From Steromphala cineraria (lineage: Eukaryota > Mollusca > Gastropoda > Trochida > Trochidae), in NCBI GenBank assembly GCA_916613615.1, contig OU744726.1, positions 15,007,515 to 15,071,514 of the forward strand: DNA of 64,000 nt. Direction: 5' to 3'. How positions within the stretch are numbered: position 1 is the first letter of the stretch; every line of letters starts with the position of its first letter. The notes under the pieces are model-generated. The model was given only the letters and a program-made list of their open reading frames with translations. It was not told the origin of the DNA and did no database searches. The translations under genes and the position numbers were made by a program. Of this stretch, positions 10,736 through 22,077 are shown piece by piece.

Positions 10736-11406
10736 GTTACAATTTAAGTTGACTTAAAGGAGAATGTTAAAAAAGGATTATATTTTTTAAGATGAAATAT
10801 ACTTTTAAAAACACATTTTCACAAAATATATCGAAATGTTGTGTTTATTACTAATCGAACGATTTTACAATGGACCGACCGACCCTTGTGCCCGTATGCA
10901 TATTTCCGGATGACTACGGAAAGCTTAGGCCGAGGCGTCACAGTTGCTAGTTTTTCCAGCAGTATTTATAGTGAAGAACTAACTATACACGTTTCTTTTT
11001 CACGCAACGATTAGAGTTATCCTTCTTGCTCGTACGTCGTACGTCATTGAGGTGGTGAAGATCTGCGTGACGATATCATGCCGGGTGAAGTCTAGATCTA
11101 CACGCAAAACAAAAGGGGGAAGGGGAAAGAAAATGTCTGAAAAGGGGATAAGGGGATCGAAGATGATTTAATCAATATAGAAAAAAAAATAATAAAGAAA
11201 ACATGTTTGATCCCAATATTTATTTGCAACAGAGAAGAGAAATGTCATAAAATAGATGATGCCACAACGAAAGAAAAATACCGAAATAAATAGAAAGTTT
11301 TTTAAAGAAATATTTCTTAAAAAAATAGAATTGAGGAAAATAATAATTCTAAATAGACCAATAACAAATATTCAACGTAAGTTTTATTAAATAAAATACA
11401 AGAAAA
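10736..11406. other. No gene seen
   Basis: AT-rich DNA with A-rich stretches at 11120-11400. Nothing else is supported. Confidence 0.35.
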
Positions 11407-12837
11407 ACTAGGATTGACGCGTCAATACTTAGGTCTTCAAGATTCCTCTTTGACCTTCACAAAGTGTTTGACCTTCACATGACTTTTTGTCTAAGAGGTA
11501 AACAGTAGCTAATACATTATCAAAATGACCAAATTCCACTTGATATTCAGTGTAAAAGACTTTTCAGAAACATTCATCATGGTGGTCAATGTCAGCTATG
11601 ACACCATTCTTCAGAGAATATCATTCTTAGAAGCAAAAAAAAATTTGGTTAAATTATCTCTCACCGTTTTCGAGATACATGTGATTTAACGTTGTAATGT
11701 AAAGAAAACACTGAAATTTGAAGATTTTTTTACCCCTACTCCATGTTGGCCCTTCTATCTCCTTAACTATCAAAATTTGTATGATAAAGTACAACATAGC
11801 AAAAGATGTGCTTGGAATGGCGTATGTGAAAATACAATAAATTAAAAGATATTTTTATTAATAAAGAAATTGTGGAACCTTGAAATGTGCTGAAAATGAG
11901 GATTTTCCAAAAATCGCAATATTCAAGGACCGGTCATGGACAGAAATTTGTTTATCATGACTCGTTGATATTTTTTTCCGTCTACTCATTACATCTGCTT
12001 CACAAAACATCAATGATAACATTTCTATCTGTAACAGTTTTTAAACTAAAATTCTCAAAGTAAAATAACCCTCGAAAAATGTTAAAATCGTCGAAAAATG
12101 TAAAAAATCTCTTTACGTCCACATATTTCCTTTAATATCAACTTTTATATAATAATGACCTGTTGTGAACTTGTTCAACAATCATTGTAGAACAGAATGC
12201 ATCAAACAGATTTCTTATCAGACATTCCCTTACCGAGAAATGCCCCTTTGAATGTAACATGAAAAATGATGCTTTAAAAAAATGTCCATTTTCAAGGGCA
12301 GATAACTCACGTTCTAGATCAAAATTCAAAAAAAGAAGACTGTGACGTTCTTAACAATTGTTTTAGCTTTCATTTGAGCTATCAAACACTGCTGTATGTC
12401 TTGCCGTTAATGAGGAGATGATTTTCAGAGACGCGTACTGTCAAAATCGCGAAATTGCGCCAAAATTTCAGTTTTTTGAAAATAGCCAAAAATCTATTTA
12501 TACGGCCGAAAACCGCTATGGACTCAATCGATGGAGAATGTTGTTGCCCACATTGTGGTGAAAGTTTTATGAAATTATCTCCTATAGTTACCGAGTAATC
12601 GATGTTTGAAGTTTTGACTTTAAGGGGAGATAACTCAAAACTGAAATCGAAATTCAAAAATCTGGCTCGTGCATTTCTAAGTTAGGTCATACTCTACAAT
12701 CCCTGAAAGTTTCATGTAAATCGGTTCGTTAATACGTTCAGAAATGGGGTAACAAAAAAACGTCCAAATAATAATAATAATCCGGATAATAACAATAGGT
12801 CTTCAGACTTTCGTAGACTTTCGTCTTGAAGACCTAA
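11407..12837 (+). mobile_element. 1.4-kb dispersed element, copy 2
   Basis: It has the same head and inverted ends as copy 1 and near-identical sequence throughout. It differs at a few single bases and in the loop of the 3' hairpin (an expanded ACTTTCGTAG segment). The high identity implies recent mobility or gene conversion. Confidence 0.75.
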
Positions 12838-15800
12838 TAATAGACAGTGACAGTAAAATCTTACTAAGGGTTATAAAGCGGTAACGATATGTGCATAAAA
12901 CATAAACTATATATAAAACATAAATGTATATATAAAGTTAATTATGATTATTATAGAGTTTCCTACATTTTTCATTTATTTCATTTTCGAAATTTTTCCT
13001 AAAATGACAATCTTTCGGACAATCTCAATGATTTGAATTAAAACCAAAAGATTACTTAATTAGGCCTACGGAAAACAGTCCGACGTGCGGATTTTGCTCG
13101 GATATATATTTTGTTAAAGGAACAAATGATTACCTAAAGAAAAGCTTAGCAAGGTGTTTCAGGATTTAAATCAATCTTGTTTTTTTAAATTTATATTTAA
13201 AGGATTGTTTGAAGACCAACTGAAATTGGGTACTTAAATATTAAGTGACCTTAATAAAAAGACAAATGATATATGCCGAAACATGGACATAGCCTAATTA
13301 CTGAAATCAGAGCATAACAAAACTTCTCCATATTTATGATATTTTTCTTCTAAAGTATCAGCATTTATAAGAGATTATAAAGAAGTTTCTTATTTAATAT
13401 AATATTTAATATAAATTGTTATTTTCCCGCTTCCTACATTCCCTTGACTGCACTGTGGGTCAACAGTTACATACAAATAAATATCGTAGATTCCTTTCAT
13501 GAAGTTCTCCGCCAAATATTTGTTGAAAATATAAATGATGACAACATTTTTATACAAGCAATAAGTATCACAGTATTTAGCAACATATCTTTTTGGAAAA
13601 AAAAAACTCGTTTCGGAAATTCTACTCTTTGATATTTACTGATTTATAAAAAAAAATTCGAAGTTCAGGCGACTTCGGGTCGACGCGTGTTGTCCGATCA
13701 TTGATGAGTTTCTCTACTTTTTTTACAATTATATAAGCATATTTTTACTTTATAACTGTAAACGCCAAATGAAAGTTTTATTTTGTTAGCCGATGATGAA
13801 TGTCATACAAGTGATATATTCGCGATCATTTCATCAAATGCGTTTTATGACTATAAAACTATAATAATAAGTTTTACTAGTAACTCCCGCTTTTCTTAAG
13901 CTTGTTAAGTGTTTTCGTGTTAATGTTAGTGTTCATCCATTCGAAACGACTACTTTATGCAAAATAATGATATAAATATATTTTTAAAAATGTAAGTGTA
14001 AATTATTTTTTGTTTCTCCGATTATGTGAACGTAGACCTATATATTGACAAAAATGAGTTGACCTTTTCAGGTACATGTAGTTTGTTCAAAACTTTAAGT
14101 GAAGATGGTTTTTCGTACTTACTAATACTTTTTAAAAATACATTCGTGTAAATTGTTTTGGTTTATTGCCTGCACTTTATTATTTACAGTTTAAGGAATT
14201 TATTTTTCAATTCAAGCGGTATTGAAGCTAATCTTACTGCCGCTGGCAAACCCACTAGATATTATCAATAATTCTGATTTATTCCTTAAAAAGTTTTGCT
14301 TCATCCTGAAAAAAAATCTTTATGAATTATAAATATAATTGTTTCTTCTATTTTCACTATTTATTTTATCAAATGCTGGTAATAGCAAAAACTGCGAATT
14401 TCATCCTTGAGTTATTATATTAATATCTATTAATGGAAAATGTTTGATTTTTTTCAATTACAATAAGTTGATATCATAGATATAATGTCAAAAATGTTTA
14501 TTTGGTCGTTTAAATTAATTTTTCAAGTTGTTATGATATGATAGGCGAAATGTTTTACGCCGCTTCCCAACGGACGTTAGGCGGTTTGACGTTTTCTTCA
14601 GCACCCTAATGGCGGACGGTCACGTGACACCAAGATGCCGGCGCACATGACTTTGGGAATAGAAACGTGTATATGTGACGAGAAAGAACTGGTAGCGTAT
14701 TGTTGAATTTCGGGCCAAAATTGGTAGACTTACACAATGACTTACTGTACACTCAACTATCATACTTTAACCAATATTAATCAGTTTTACTATTTGAAAT
14801 TCTTTGAACAAAGTGGGGAGCAGGGGTATGTGAGCTTTGCTCGCTTCTTCACTTGTTGTATAAACATGTAATATCGTATATTTCAAAACCATATCTAATG
14901 ACGCAAAAAGGCGACTGCCTTGTTAAATTGGCGCCGTTATGGCTAGACATGTCCGTTAAAGTGATAATCTGATTGTCTGTTGTTTGCTGACTCTTACATA
15001 ACATACACTGACTATTATTTCCGACGGTGACAAATAACAAATCGTTTATGTTTTCAGTGAACAAACCGACTACTTTCTACAATCGAATACCTACAATGTT
15101 AATATTTTCTGAGTTTATTACACTATAAAGATATATTTTAAAGAGGCTAATAGACGGTGAATAATTTTACCATGATGGTTTTAAGAAAAGGAAAAGTGTA
15201 AACGGTTTCAAGTTACTTATTATTGTTCAATTATTGTTATTGTTAAATTCGTATCGAAAATGAAACAATGTTATATTTGGGATCACACTGTTTTGCATAT
15301 AACATCCCGAATATTGGTACAGTCACAGCCATCAAAGCGATTCCGACAACAAAAGTAGTACAGAGTATTTTCTTAGATATTATCGTACTTGCTTCTTGCC
15401 GTTTTTATTAATCAGAAATTAACATATAAATCTTTTGGTTTGAAGGAGGTTTGTCTCCAGACTTTATAGAGATAGGCCCGGTGGGCGGGGCGTCACGCTC
15501 TAATGAGTTTTCAAAGCGTTCGCCTGTTGATTTCGGCGGCATTCTGAAAACCGGGTATAAAATGCTGATTAAAAGTCTAATTTATGTGTGTATTGTCTCA
15601 ATTATATGCTCATTGCATTCTCATAGATAATAGTACTGGAGAAATTGATCTATCATTCTTAGAAAAAGTACATTGCATAACCTCTTTAACATCTTTAGGT
15701 ACGATATCAGTGAAAATATATTCTTCATCTTCAAAGACAGATTTTTTGATAATGTGATTTTTATAATCTAGTATACCTCTATTGAATATTAATTTCAATA

Positions 15801-17255
15801 CATCGATTCTTATAATTGTTGTTCTAGGTTCTATGCCTCAGTAACTGGCAACTTTCACATCACGTGACCTGTGCGAGCCTCATTAATTCTCGGGGATTTC
15901 CGGAAAACGGAGTCTTGTTAAGGAGGGATGAAACCAAAGTACAACTATCATATGAAAATTGTATCCTTTGGATCAAATATTATGTCAACAGGAAATGATC
16001 TTATTTGATATATTAAGAAGGTAGAAAGTATAACTTTTATGATTTCATGTAAACCAAGACTTACATTTACTCTATTGCAATGCAAAGCCCTCACTTTCGT
16101 CTCGATCCGCCGATGAGTATTGCACAAAGAGAAAAGATATGCTACTTTTGTTGTAAATGTCTTGCGATGTTCACCTTTCATGTACTCTTTATAAATTTAA
16201 CCTATTCCAAGGAAGTTTCAAAAGTCTGATAAGCTCCTACCATATGCCTGATATCTGTGGTAATCAGTGATCAACTTCGTGCATATACCTCATTCAGAAG
16301 ACAAGTAGTGGTATGATGCAGGAATATGTATTTCATATATAAAAACAAACGCAAATGTAGATTATACATGTATGTTACATAATTTGATTATGCATTATGA
16401 ATTGTATTGAAATGAAATGTAGTGCTAATCAACTGCGTTGCCTATTCCTTCTATGTTACGAGTTTCGACCATTCCATTCTTCAATAACAGGTTAAATGCA
16501 TAATTCTGTATAGTGACCTTATTGCTCTGTTTCACAGCTTGATTGTTGAACAGATGGGAGGATATCAAAGGTACGTAGACAATACAACTTGCAAATTTTT
16601 GAGAAACAAATACAATCATAAAATTTTAGCTTACTTATAGCTCATTGAAGGGGGTATTGGATTTTTTAAGGACTTATTTTTTAATTTTCTTTAAAAAAAA
16701 CAATCAAAACTTAGAATTTGATGTTCCACACTATTGTACAGCAAGACTTAAACGATAACTGAAAATGGTATGTCTTATTCAGCTAATTGTAGGGTTGTTA
16801 TCAAACCTCTGTGTGCACCGATAACAAAAACTCAAACTAAAGGTACGTTGGTAAAATTTGAGCTGTCTTTTCAATTTACTTTCTAAAAGTTTAACTACAT
16901 GAATGTTTACTTTATCTGATGATCACTATTTCAGCATGTAACTGATTGTTTAAGTCACGTAATAATAATAATCAATGAAGTGAAAACATATCTGCGAAGA
17001 GAAGTAGATTTGCTTTACACTTGACGTTTCTAGCTTATAAATACAATACATGTATATTTATGTAATCATTATATATACATATGCATTAAATCTCGTCAAA
17101 ACCTTTCTGCATTACCTTGGTAGCAAAATGTTTTCTGTTTGCTTATTTGGTTTTGAAGTTTACTTTATGACAACATACTTTAAATACAATAATTTGATTT
17201 AATGTGAGAAATAGTTCACAAAATCTGATTTGAAGGCAGGAGTATACCGTCAACG
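12838..17255. other. Gene-free AT-rich stretch
   Basis: No exon with matching splice signals and no recognised protein domain was found. A fragment at 14820-14850 (GGGGTATGTGAGCTTTGCTC) matches the right end of the 3337-3988 element. A GC-richer island lies at 14560-14660. The last few hundred bases should include the promoter of the PAN-lectin gene; TATATATA near 17070 is about 180 bp upstream of its ATG. Confidence 0.35.
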
Positions 17256-17296
17256 ATGAAACTAACGGTTTGCATGCTGTGGATTCTATGCATATC
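17256..17296 (+). CDS. PAN-lectin gene exon 1: signal peptide
   Basis: 41 nt ending ATA TC before the donor GTATGT (phase 2). Joining to the A at 17930 makes TCA, Ser14. Confidence 0.75.
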
Positions 17297-20290
17297 GTAT
17301 GTAAAACTTTGGTACATGTATTAATGCTGTTTTAGATAGAAGATTAGCCTTGAATTCAAAACTTACTACGAATCAGTTAAATGATGATTTAATAACGCCA
17401 TATATATTAGTTTCATCATTATCCCAAAATCTTTAATTGTTAAATCAAAGGTTAGTCTTAACGTAAGATATTTTTGTTTCTTCCTATCAATCATTCTTTT
17501 TACCATTCAGTGTCAGAGATTTGTAATTGTATGAAACATATTCCTGGCATTATTTCTTTTGACCAGCCAGAAAAACATTGCAGATATCATCTTCCCTTTG
17601 CCTTAATGACATTGTCAGTTTGCTCAAAGTGATTTCAAAGCATAACATTCAGGATGTGTGATCTTGTCAAAAGATCTTAAACAATTTTGCATGGTAAATT
17701 TATGTCCAGTGAATAACTCCTATGTATTTTGTATTTCTTATTTTCAAACAAAATACAATAAAATTCTGTTATCAAAAGTTATTAAGGTACATATGCAATA
17801 AGCCCACTTACACATTAATTTAAGATATTTTCATCTTTTGAGCTATAGAAAAATAAGTTGCATTTGTTTTCGGAGATGCATACTTTAAGTATATACAATA
17901 TTGAACTTGAAGGCAAATTCTCGTTACAGATTCGGAGAGGGTATCAAATTTGAATTCGTCCCAGGTTTCAAAGATCGATCTCTATTTTCCCAATCTATCC
18001 TGGACGGAGCTCAGTTCAATCAGCCCCACCCCCCTGGATGTGCTGAGCAGTGTTCCAAACATGCCAAGTGTTCAATGTTCTCTTTTGCTGCCAACCAGAT
18101 GGTCTGTCAGCTGTACGGGGACCTCAACTACCCGGATGTGGCATCGGCATCAATGATGTTTGGCATGCGATATTATGCTTATGTTGAAGGTAATATAAAC
18201 CATTCAGACGCGGGGTTTGGGGATATATCAGCCACTTGCTTGGTGTTATGCGACGCGCCGATGGTGTATGAATGGTATAACAAAATTATCTTACCAAAAA
18301 TGTTTAAACAAAACGCATATAATATGAAAATATAAAAAGTAAGAAAAACAACGTAAGCGCTGAGACTACTGCAGTTTGTTCACAGCTACATATAGCTTGA
18401 TCAAAAGTAACCTCGATGTGTTCTAGGTAACATACATTGTACATTTCAAGACGCTCAATCTGCACGCATTTTTCATGCTTTTTGTGGCGGGTCACGTGGA
18501 CCAATCAAAGAACGAGATTATTACACGAGGTAGTATGATTACCGTTGTACTGAGTGCACCAACTGTTGCTCCACTGAGTGTCATCTTCCTCTATGAAAGA
18601 GTTCGAAAATGAAAACTGCATTTGCACATGAAAGTACAACGCGTATTTCTATCTTGTATTAACAAAAAAAATAAAATTTAAAAAATCTAAAAGGGCTTGC
18701 AATTTCCTGTTTGATACAAAAAAATCAATGATGAGGTTTTGCATGATGAAAGTATGCTGTGTCACTTCCAAGCAGTAACATCTAACCCTTCGCACTTAAC
18801 TTACTAGCATTGGGTCGAAACCAAGATGGATGAAGGTGACAGAATGATATTGAGGGACGTTCAGTCAATTACATAACACAAGAGACATATTAAATTCTTT
18901 TAGAAATGGGTTTTTTATTAAAATCTTTTGTAATTTATGTGTAGTGTGGGCACGAAAGTGTCTGAATGATAATGATGTTGGTTTTGTGTTGTGTTTTTGT
19001 CTTGGTGAATCCTGGTACTGTATTATTCTTTCCAACCTAGACTTATAATATTTAATAATTATTACAATATTAAAAAAATAATGAAACGACAAGAGTAATG
19101 GGGCCCTATTGTGAAAAATCGGTTTTTTTAAAAAATGGATTAAAATATTTAAAAATATATGTTAAAGTATTGATAATCATATTTGTCTCTTGGCCTTTAG
19201 GTTGGTGTTCCCTGAAGAACGGATTCCTCATGTTAAGAGAAAGCAATCTCTGCTTGAAGATCATTGAAGAGGAAATGACTTACAGGGATTCTCGTCTGCA
19301 CTGTACTCAGATAGGGGGCCATATTGCAATCCTTGACACACTGGTCAAAGCAACCGCCGTAGTGAACCTTCTTCAAAGGCTAGGTACGTTTTGCAATATC
19401 AATCTTAGACTTTATCTCTGAAATCAAACAGGTGTCTAGGAAACAGACCGATTTTGAATAAGTGGGCGCTTCGAGGCTTGTCCGTGATGAACGTCCATCC
19501 GCTCCACGCATGTAATCACTATCGTGTGAAGATGTGCCTTTTGTATATAAGGTCCCTAGTTTGCATATATATATGTGTGTGTCTGCATCGCATCATTTGC
19601 ATGAATTATACAACATTCCAAGATCTGTCCGTCACATTTTTGATCTACCAAAACACGGAAGTCTTTTTACCATTAATCACTATGATTTGTAGATGTGTCT
19701 TGACACATTCTATTCGGGTTCCGCTACTTTTCTCATTCCTATTACAGTTTCCATCATTCATACCTGGGGTAATAATTGTTAAGAGTATAACAAGCCTGAC
19801 ACGTTCAATCAAACTGACATGTAGATATCCTTAACGTTACTTTCTAGTTTACAGTTTACCCTCAGTTACATGTTTCGACTTGGTTGTGTTGTAATACTGA
19901 CTATATATTAACTGGAATGTCCTCTTACACTTTGTATCCACAATGATAGCACTAAAGGACTGTTCTTTAAATTCACATCCATTTTACTTAATTGTACTTA
20001 ATCAACACAAATTGCAGAGAAACCCTACCAATTGACTTGTAGGTTTATCAAGCAACGCGACTTACCTCGGATTGACAGATGAAGCTACTGACGGAAGTTT
20101 CGTGTGGGAAGACGGTACTGCCCTACAAGATGGCGTCTTCCAGTGGTATACGAATGCGCCTAGTAAATTGAATACTCAGATTTGCGTTAATTTAGCAGAA
20201 GGGAAGTTATTCGATAGCGCTTGTGATGATGAAAGAATTTCAATCTGTCAGATGACTGAAACCAAAAACATGATCTTAGGACTTAAATGA
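17256..20290 (+). CDS. Secreted PAN + C-type-lectin-like protein, complete four-exon gene (243 aa)
   Basis: The exons are 17256-17296, 17930-18189, 19201-19383 and 20043-20290. All introns are GT-AG, and the phases 2, 1, 1 join without a stop into 732 nt. Exon 1 encodes the signal peptide MKLTVCMLWILCIS. Exon 2 encodes a PAN/apple-type module with Cys 51, 55, 61 and 73. Exons 3-4 encode a C-type lectin-like fold: WCSLKNG, GGHIAILD, YLGLTDE, WEDG and a C-terminal Cys set (QICVNL, SACDDE, SICQ). The usual EPN/QPD position reads APS and the WND triad is replaced by FDS, so canonical Ca2+-dependent sugar binding is doubtful. Family knowledge suggests a secreted recognition or adhesion protein, possibly in defence. 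The start choice rests on the hydrophobic N-terminus and the GTATGT donor. ATTAAA at 20473-20478 is a possible poly(A) signal. Confidence 0.85.
17930..18189 (+). CDS. PAN-lectin gene exon 2: PAN/apple module
   Basis: Preceded by TCGTTACAG and followed by GTAATA, 260 nt. The opening TTC GGA GAG GGT ATC AAA TTT parallels the opening of the minus-strand PAN exon at 1588 (TTC TGT GAG AAA TCC AAA TTT), showing that the two are paralogous. Confidence 0.85.
19201..19383 (+). CDS. PAN-lectin gene exon 3: N-terminal half of the CTLD
   Basis: Acceptor TTGGCCTTTAG, donor GTACGT, 183 nt. It encodes WCSLKNG and the helix/GGHIAILD region typical of lectin-like folds. Confidence 0.85.
20043..20290 (+). CDS. 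PAN-lectin gene exon 4: C-terminal half of the CTLD and stop
   Basis: Acceptor ACTTGTAG. It encodes YLGLTDE, WEDG and the closing Cys residues, then TGA at 20288-20290. Confidence 0.85.
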
Positions 20291-20597
20291 ACATTATCCA
20301 GAAAATCTTGTAGTTTTTGTTTTCGCACAGAGGTCAAACTTAAAATTTATCTAATTATAATTCATAATAAGACTAAATTTATATGTTGGACTATTCATAA
20401 TATGACGTTTTTTCTATAATATAAAGAAGATGCGGTCAGTCATCTTGTTTCATCACCTGTGCCAGGATAAAGATTAAACAAGACTAATTTTATACCTTAT
20501 ACCTATTTTGACACCTGTTTAAAGGGACACTACGTGAGCTTTTGGGAGTCAGTAAGACTGTACAGTATTGTTGAATAGTACTGGTTGTTGCTGTACA

Positions 20598-20955
20598 CCA
20601 TTCTCTCCCCATAGAGGCAGATTATTTCATGAAATAATGATACAGCCTCTATTCTATTACGATGAAATCCGTGGGTTAGGGCACTTTCCTCGAGAGGAAG
20701 AAAACTGCACCATAATCAATTTCAATTTCTTTAACAAATGACAACGCCACTCTTATGGAAAGGGTGGTTCATATCACAACGGTTTTGTCATGATTGAGCC
20801 AAAATGATGATATCAGAACAGCGTCGCTGATTGCACAACTAACATTGATTGCCTCCAATCAGTCATCTCCCATTCTGTCCCATAAAGATGGCGTAATAAC
20901 ACAGAGGCTGTATCAACGTTTCATCACTTGATCTGCCTCTGTGGGGAGAGAATGG
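20598..20955. mobile_element. 358-bp MITE with about 25-bp inverted ends and TGTACA flanks
   Basis: The left end CCATTCTCTCCCCATAGAGG is complemented by the right end CCTCTGTGGGGAGAGAATGG, with one mismatch. The direct repeat TGTACA flanks it at 20592-20597 and 20957-20962, with one base between the right end and its copy. It has no coding capacity. A truncated relative lies at 343-529. Confidence 0.75.
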
Positions 20956-20962
20956 ATGTACA

Positions 20963-21642
20963 TCGCCTACACCCTGAACTTCTCTCTTGTTAGGCTCGTG
21001 ACAATGTTCAGTGCTAACTAATTCTGTAATTTCAGCGCGCCCTGTTTGAAACATAACACTTGATACAAATGTATTGTGGATTTTAAGATTTATAGATATC
21101 CCAGACGGATATCTTAAATCATTTGCTGCATGTTCTTGACTGATCGGTGAATCTTATGGGATACTCAAGGATCTATTCTCTCGGGTAGAGGTCACTGGTC
21201 CCAAAACGAAGTCAAGTATCCGAATATCACTTGAAATGTTATTTAGAAAGAATCATCAATGCGATGGCCGAATAAAAAACTTGAACATGGTTTCGACGGT
21301 TTCCTTTTTTTCTTACAAAGTTTACGGATGAAGCATTGAAAGCAAAGCTGAGGCTCTATGTTTCAAGTTATCTGCCCTGTTCTTGTGTTTCTGCTGCAAA
21401 CATTAAAAGAAAATAAATTTGAAAACCATACGAATGTATTGAATGAATTAATTTAAAAAATACTGCAGTGAATTCACATCGTTTTTTCAACACGAGAGAC
21501 GGTCAACTGTGTGCGTTAATTTCTTTAATATCATAGCGTCAATAGGTCAGAATTCTAATTATTTGGAAAGTTAACACATCACTTACACGGAAATCAATCA
21601 CGTATTATAGACTAAAGGGGGACATCTCGAGTTCGGTCACGG
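20963..21642. other. No gene seen
   Basis: Intergenic DNA downstream of the PAN-lectin gene and its MITE. No exon is supported. Confidence 0.35.
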
Positions 21643-21898
21643 GCATCTTCCTACGCAAAGCGTAAAACGCCAGTTTCCGAACTGTCAGTTTTATGTCTTG
21701 CTGGAGACCCTTGAGTTTTCTGTGCTTGCTTTCTAGCTTACTATGAGAGAAAGCAATAGTCCAATCAGAAATTAACCGGAGGTTGCTAACAATCGCCTGT
21801 AGGGGCGCTGATATCAGCACAGAAAATTCAAGGGTCTGCAGCAAAGCATAAAACTGACAGTTTGGAAACTGGCGTTTTACGCTTTGCGTAGGAAGATG
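21643..21898. mobile_element. hAT-like MITE, about 80-bp inverted arms
   Basis: The left arm, CATCTTCCTACGCAAAGCGT onward, and the right arm, ending ACGCTTTGCGTAGGAAGATG, are complementary over about 80 bp. The 8-bp flanks GGTCACGG (21635-21642) and GGTCACAG (21899-21906) match at 7 of 8 bases, as expected for hAT target duplication. Related elements occur at 34595-34788 and, sharing the end motif CATCTTCC, at 29074-29167. Confidence 0.75.
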
Positions 21899-22077
21899 GG
21901 TCACAGGAACCGCAACAATTGCACAGTCTAAAGGCAAACAATGGAGTGCAATTTAAAAACAATATATTTCAAAAACAGTGATATCATAAAAACAATACCT
22001 TCTCATACAATAATTGATATTCATTTATATAAAATCACGTGTTGATGCTCAACATCTGGCAAATCATTTTATAATTT

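Noticed and set aside
8743..12657. Two conserved short frames in the 1.4-kb elements (63 and 91 codons, in both copies)
   Set aside because: Conserved only because the whole element is nearly identical. No domain, no biased codon positions visible, and they are absent from the older copies.
14560..14660. GC-richer patch as a promoter or exon
   Set aside because: Contains a partial molluscan repeat motif (TTTTACGCCGCTT), no open frame with splice signals.
19454..19834. 126-codon frame between lectin exons 3 and 4
   Set aside because: Lies within the intron, has no domain and does not fit the exon phases.
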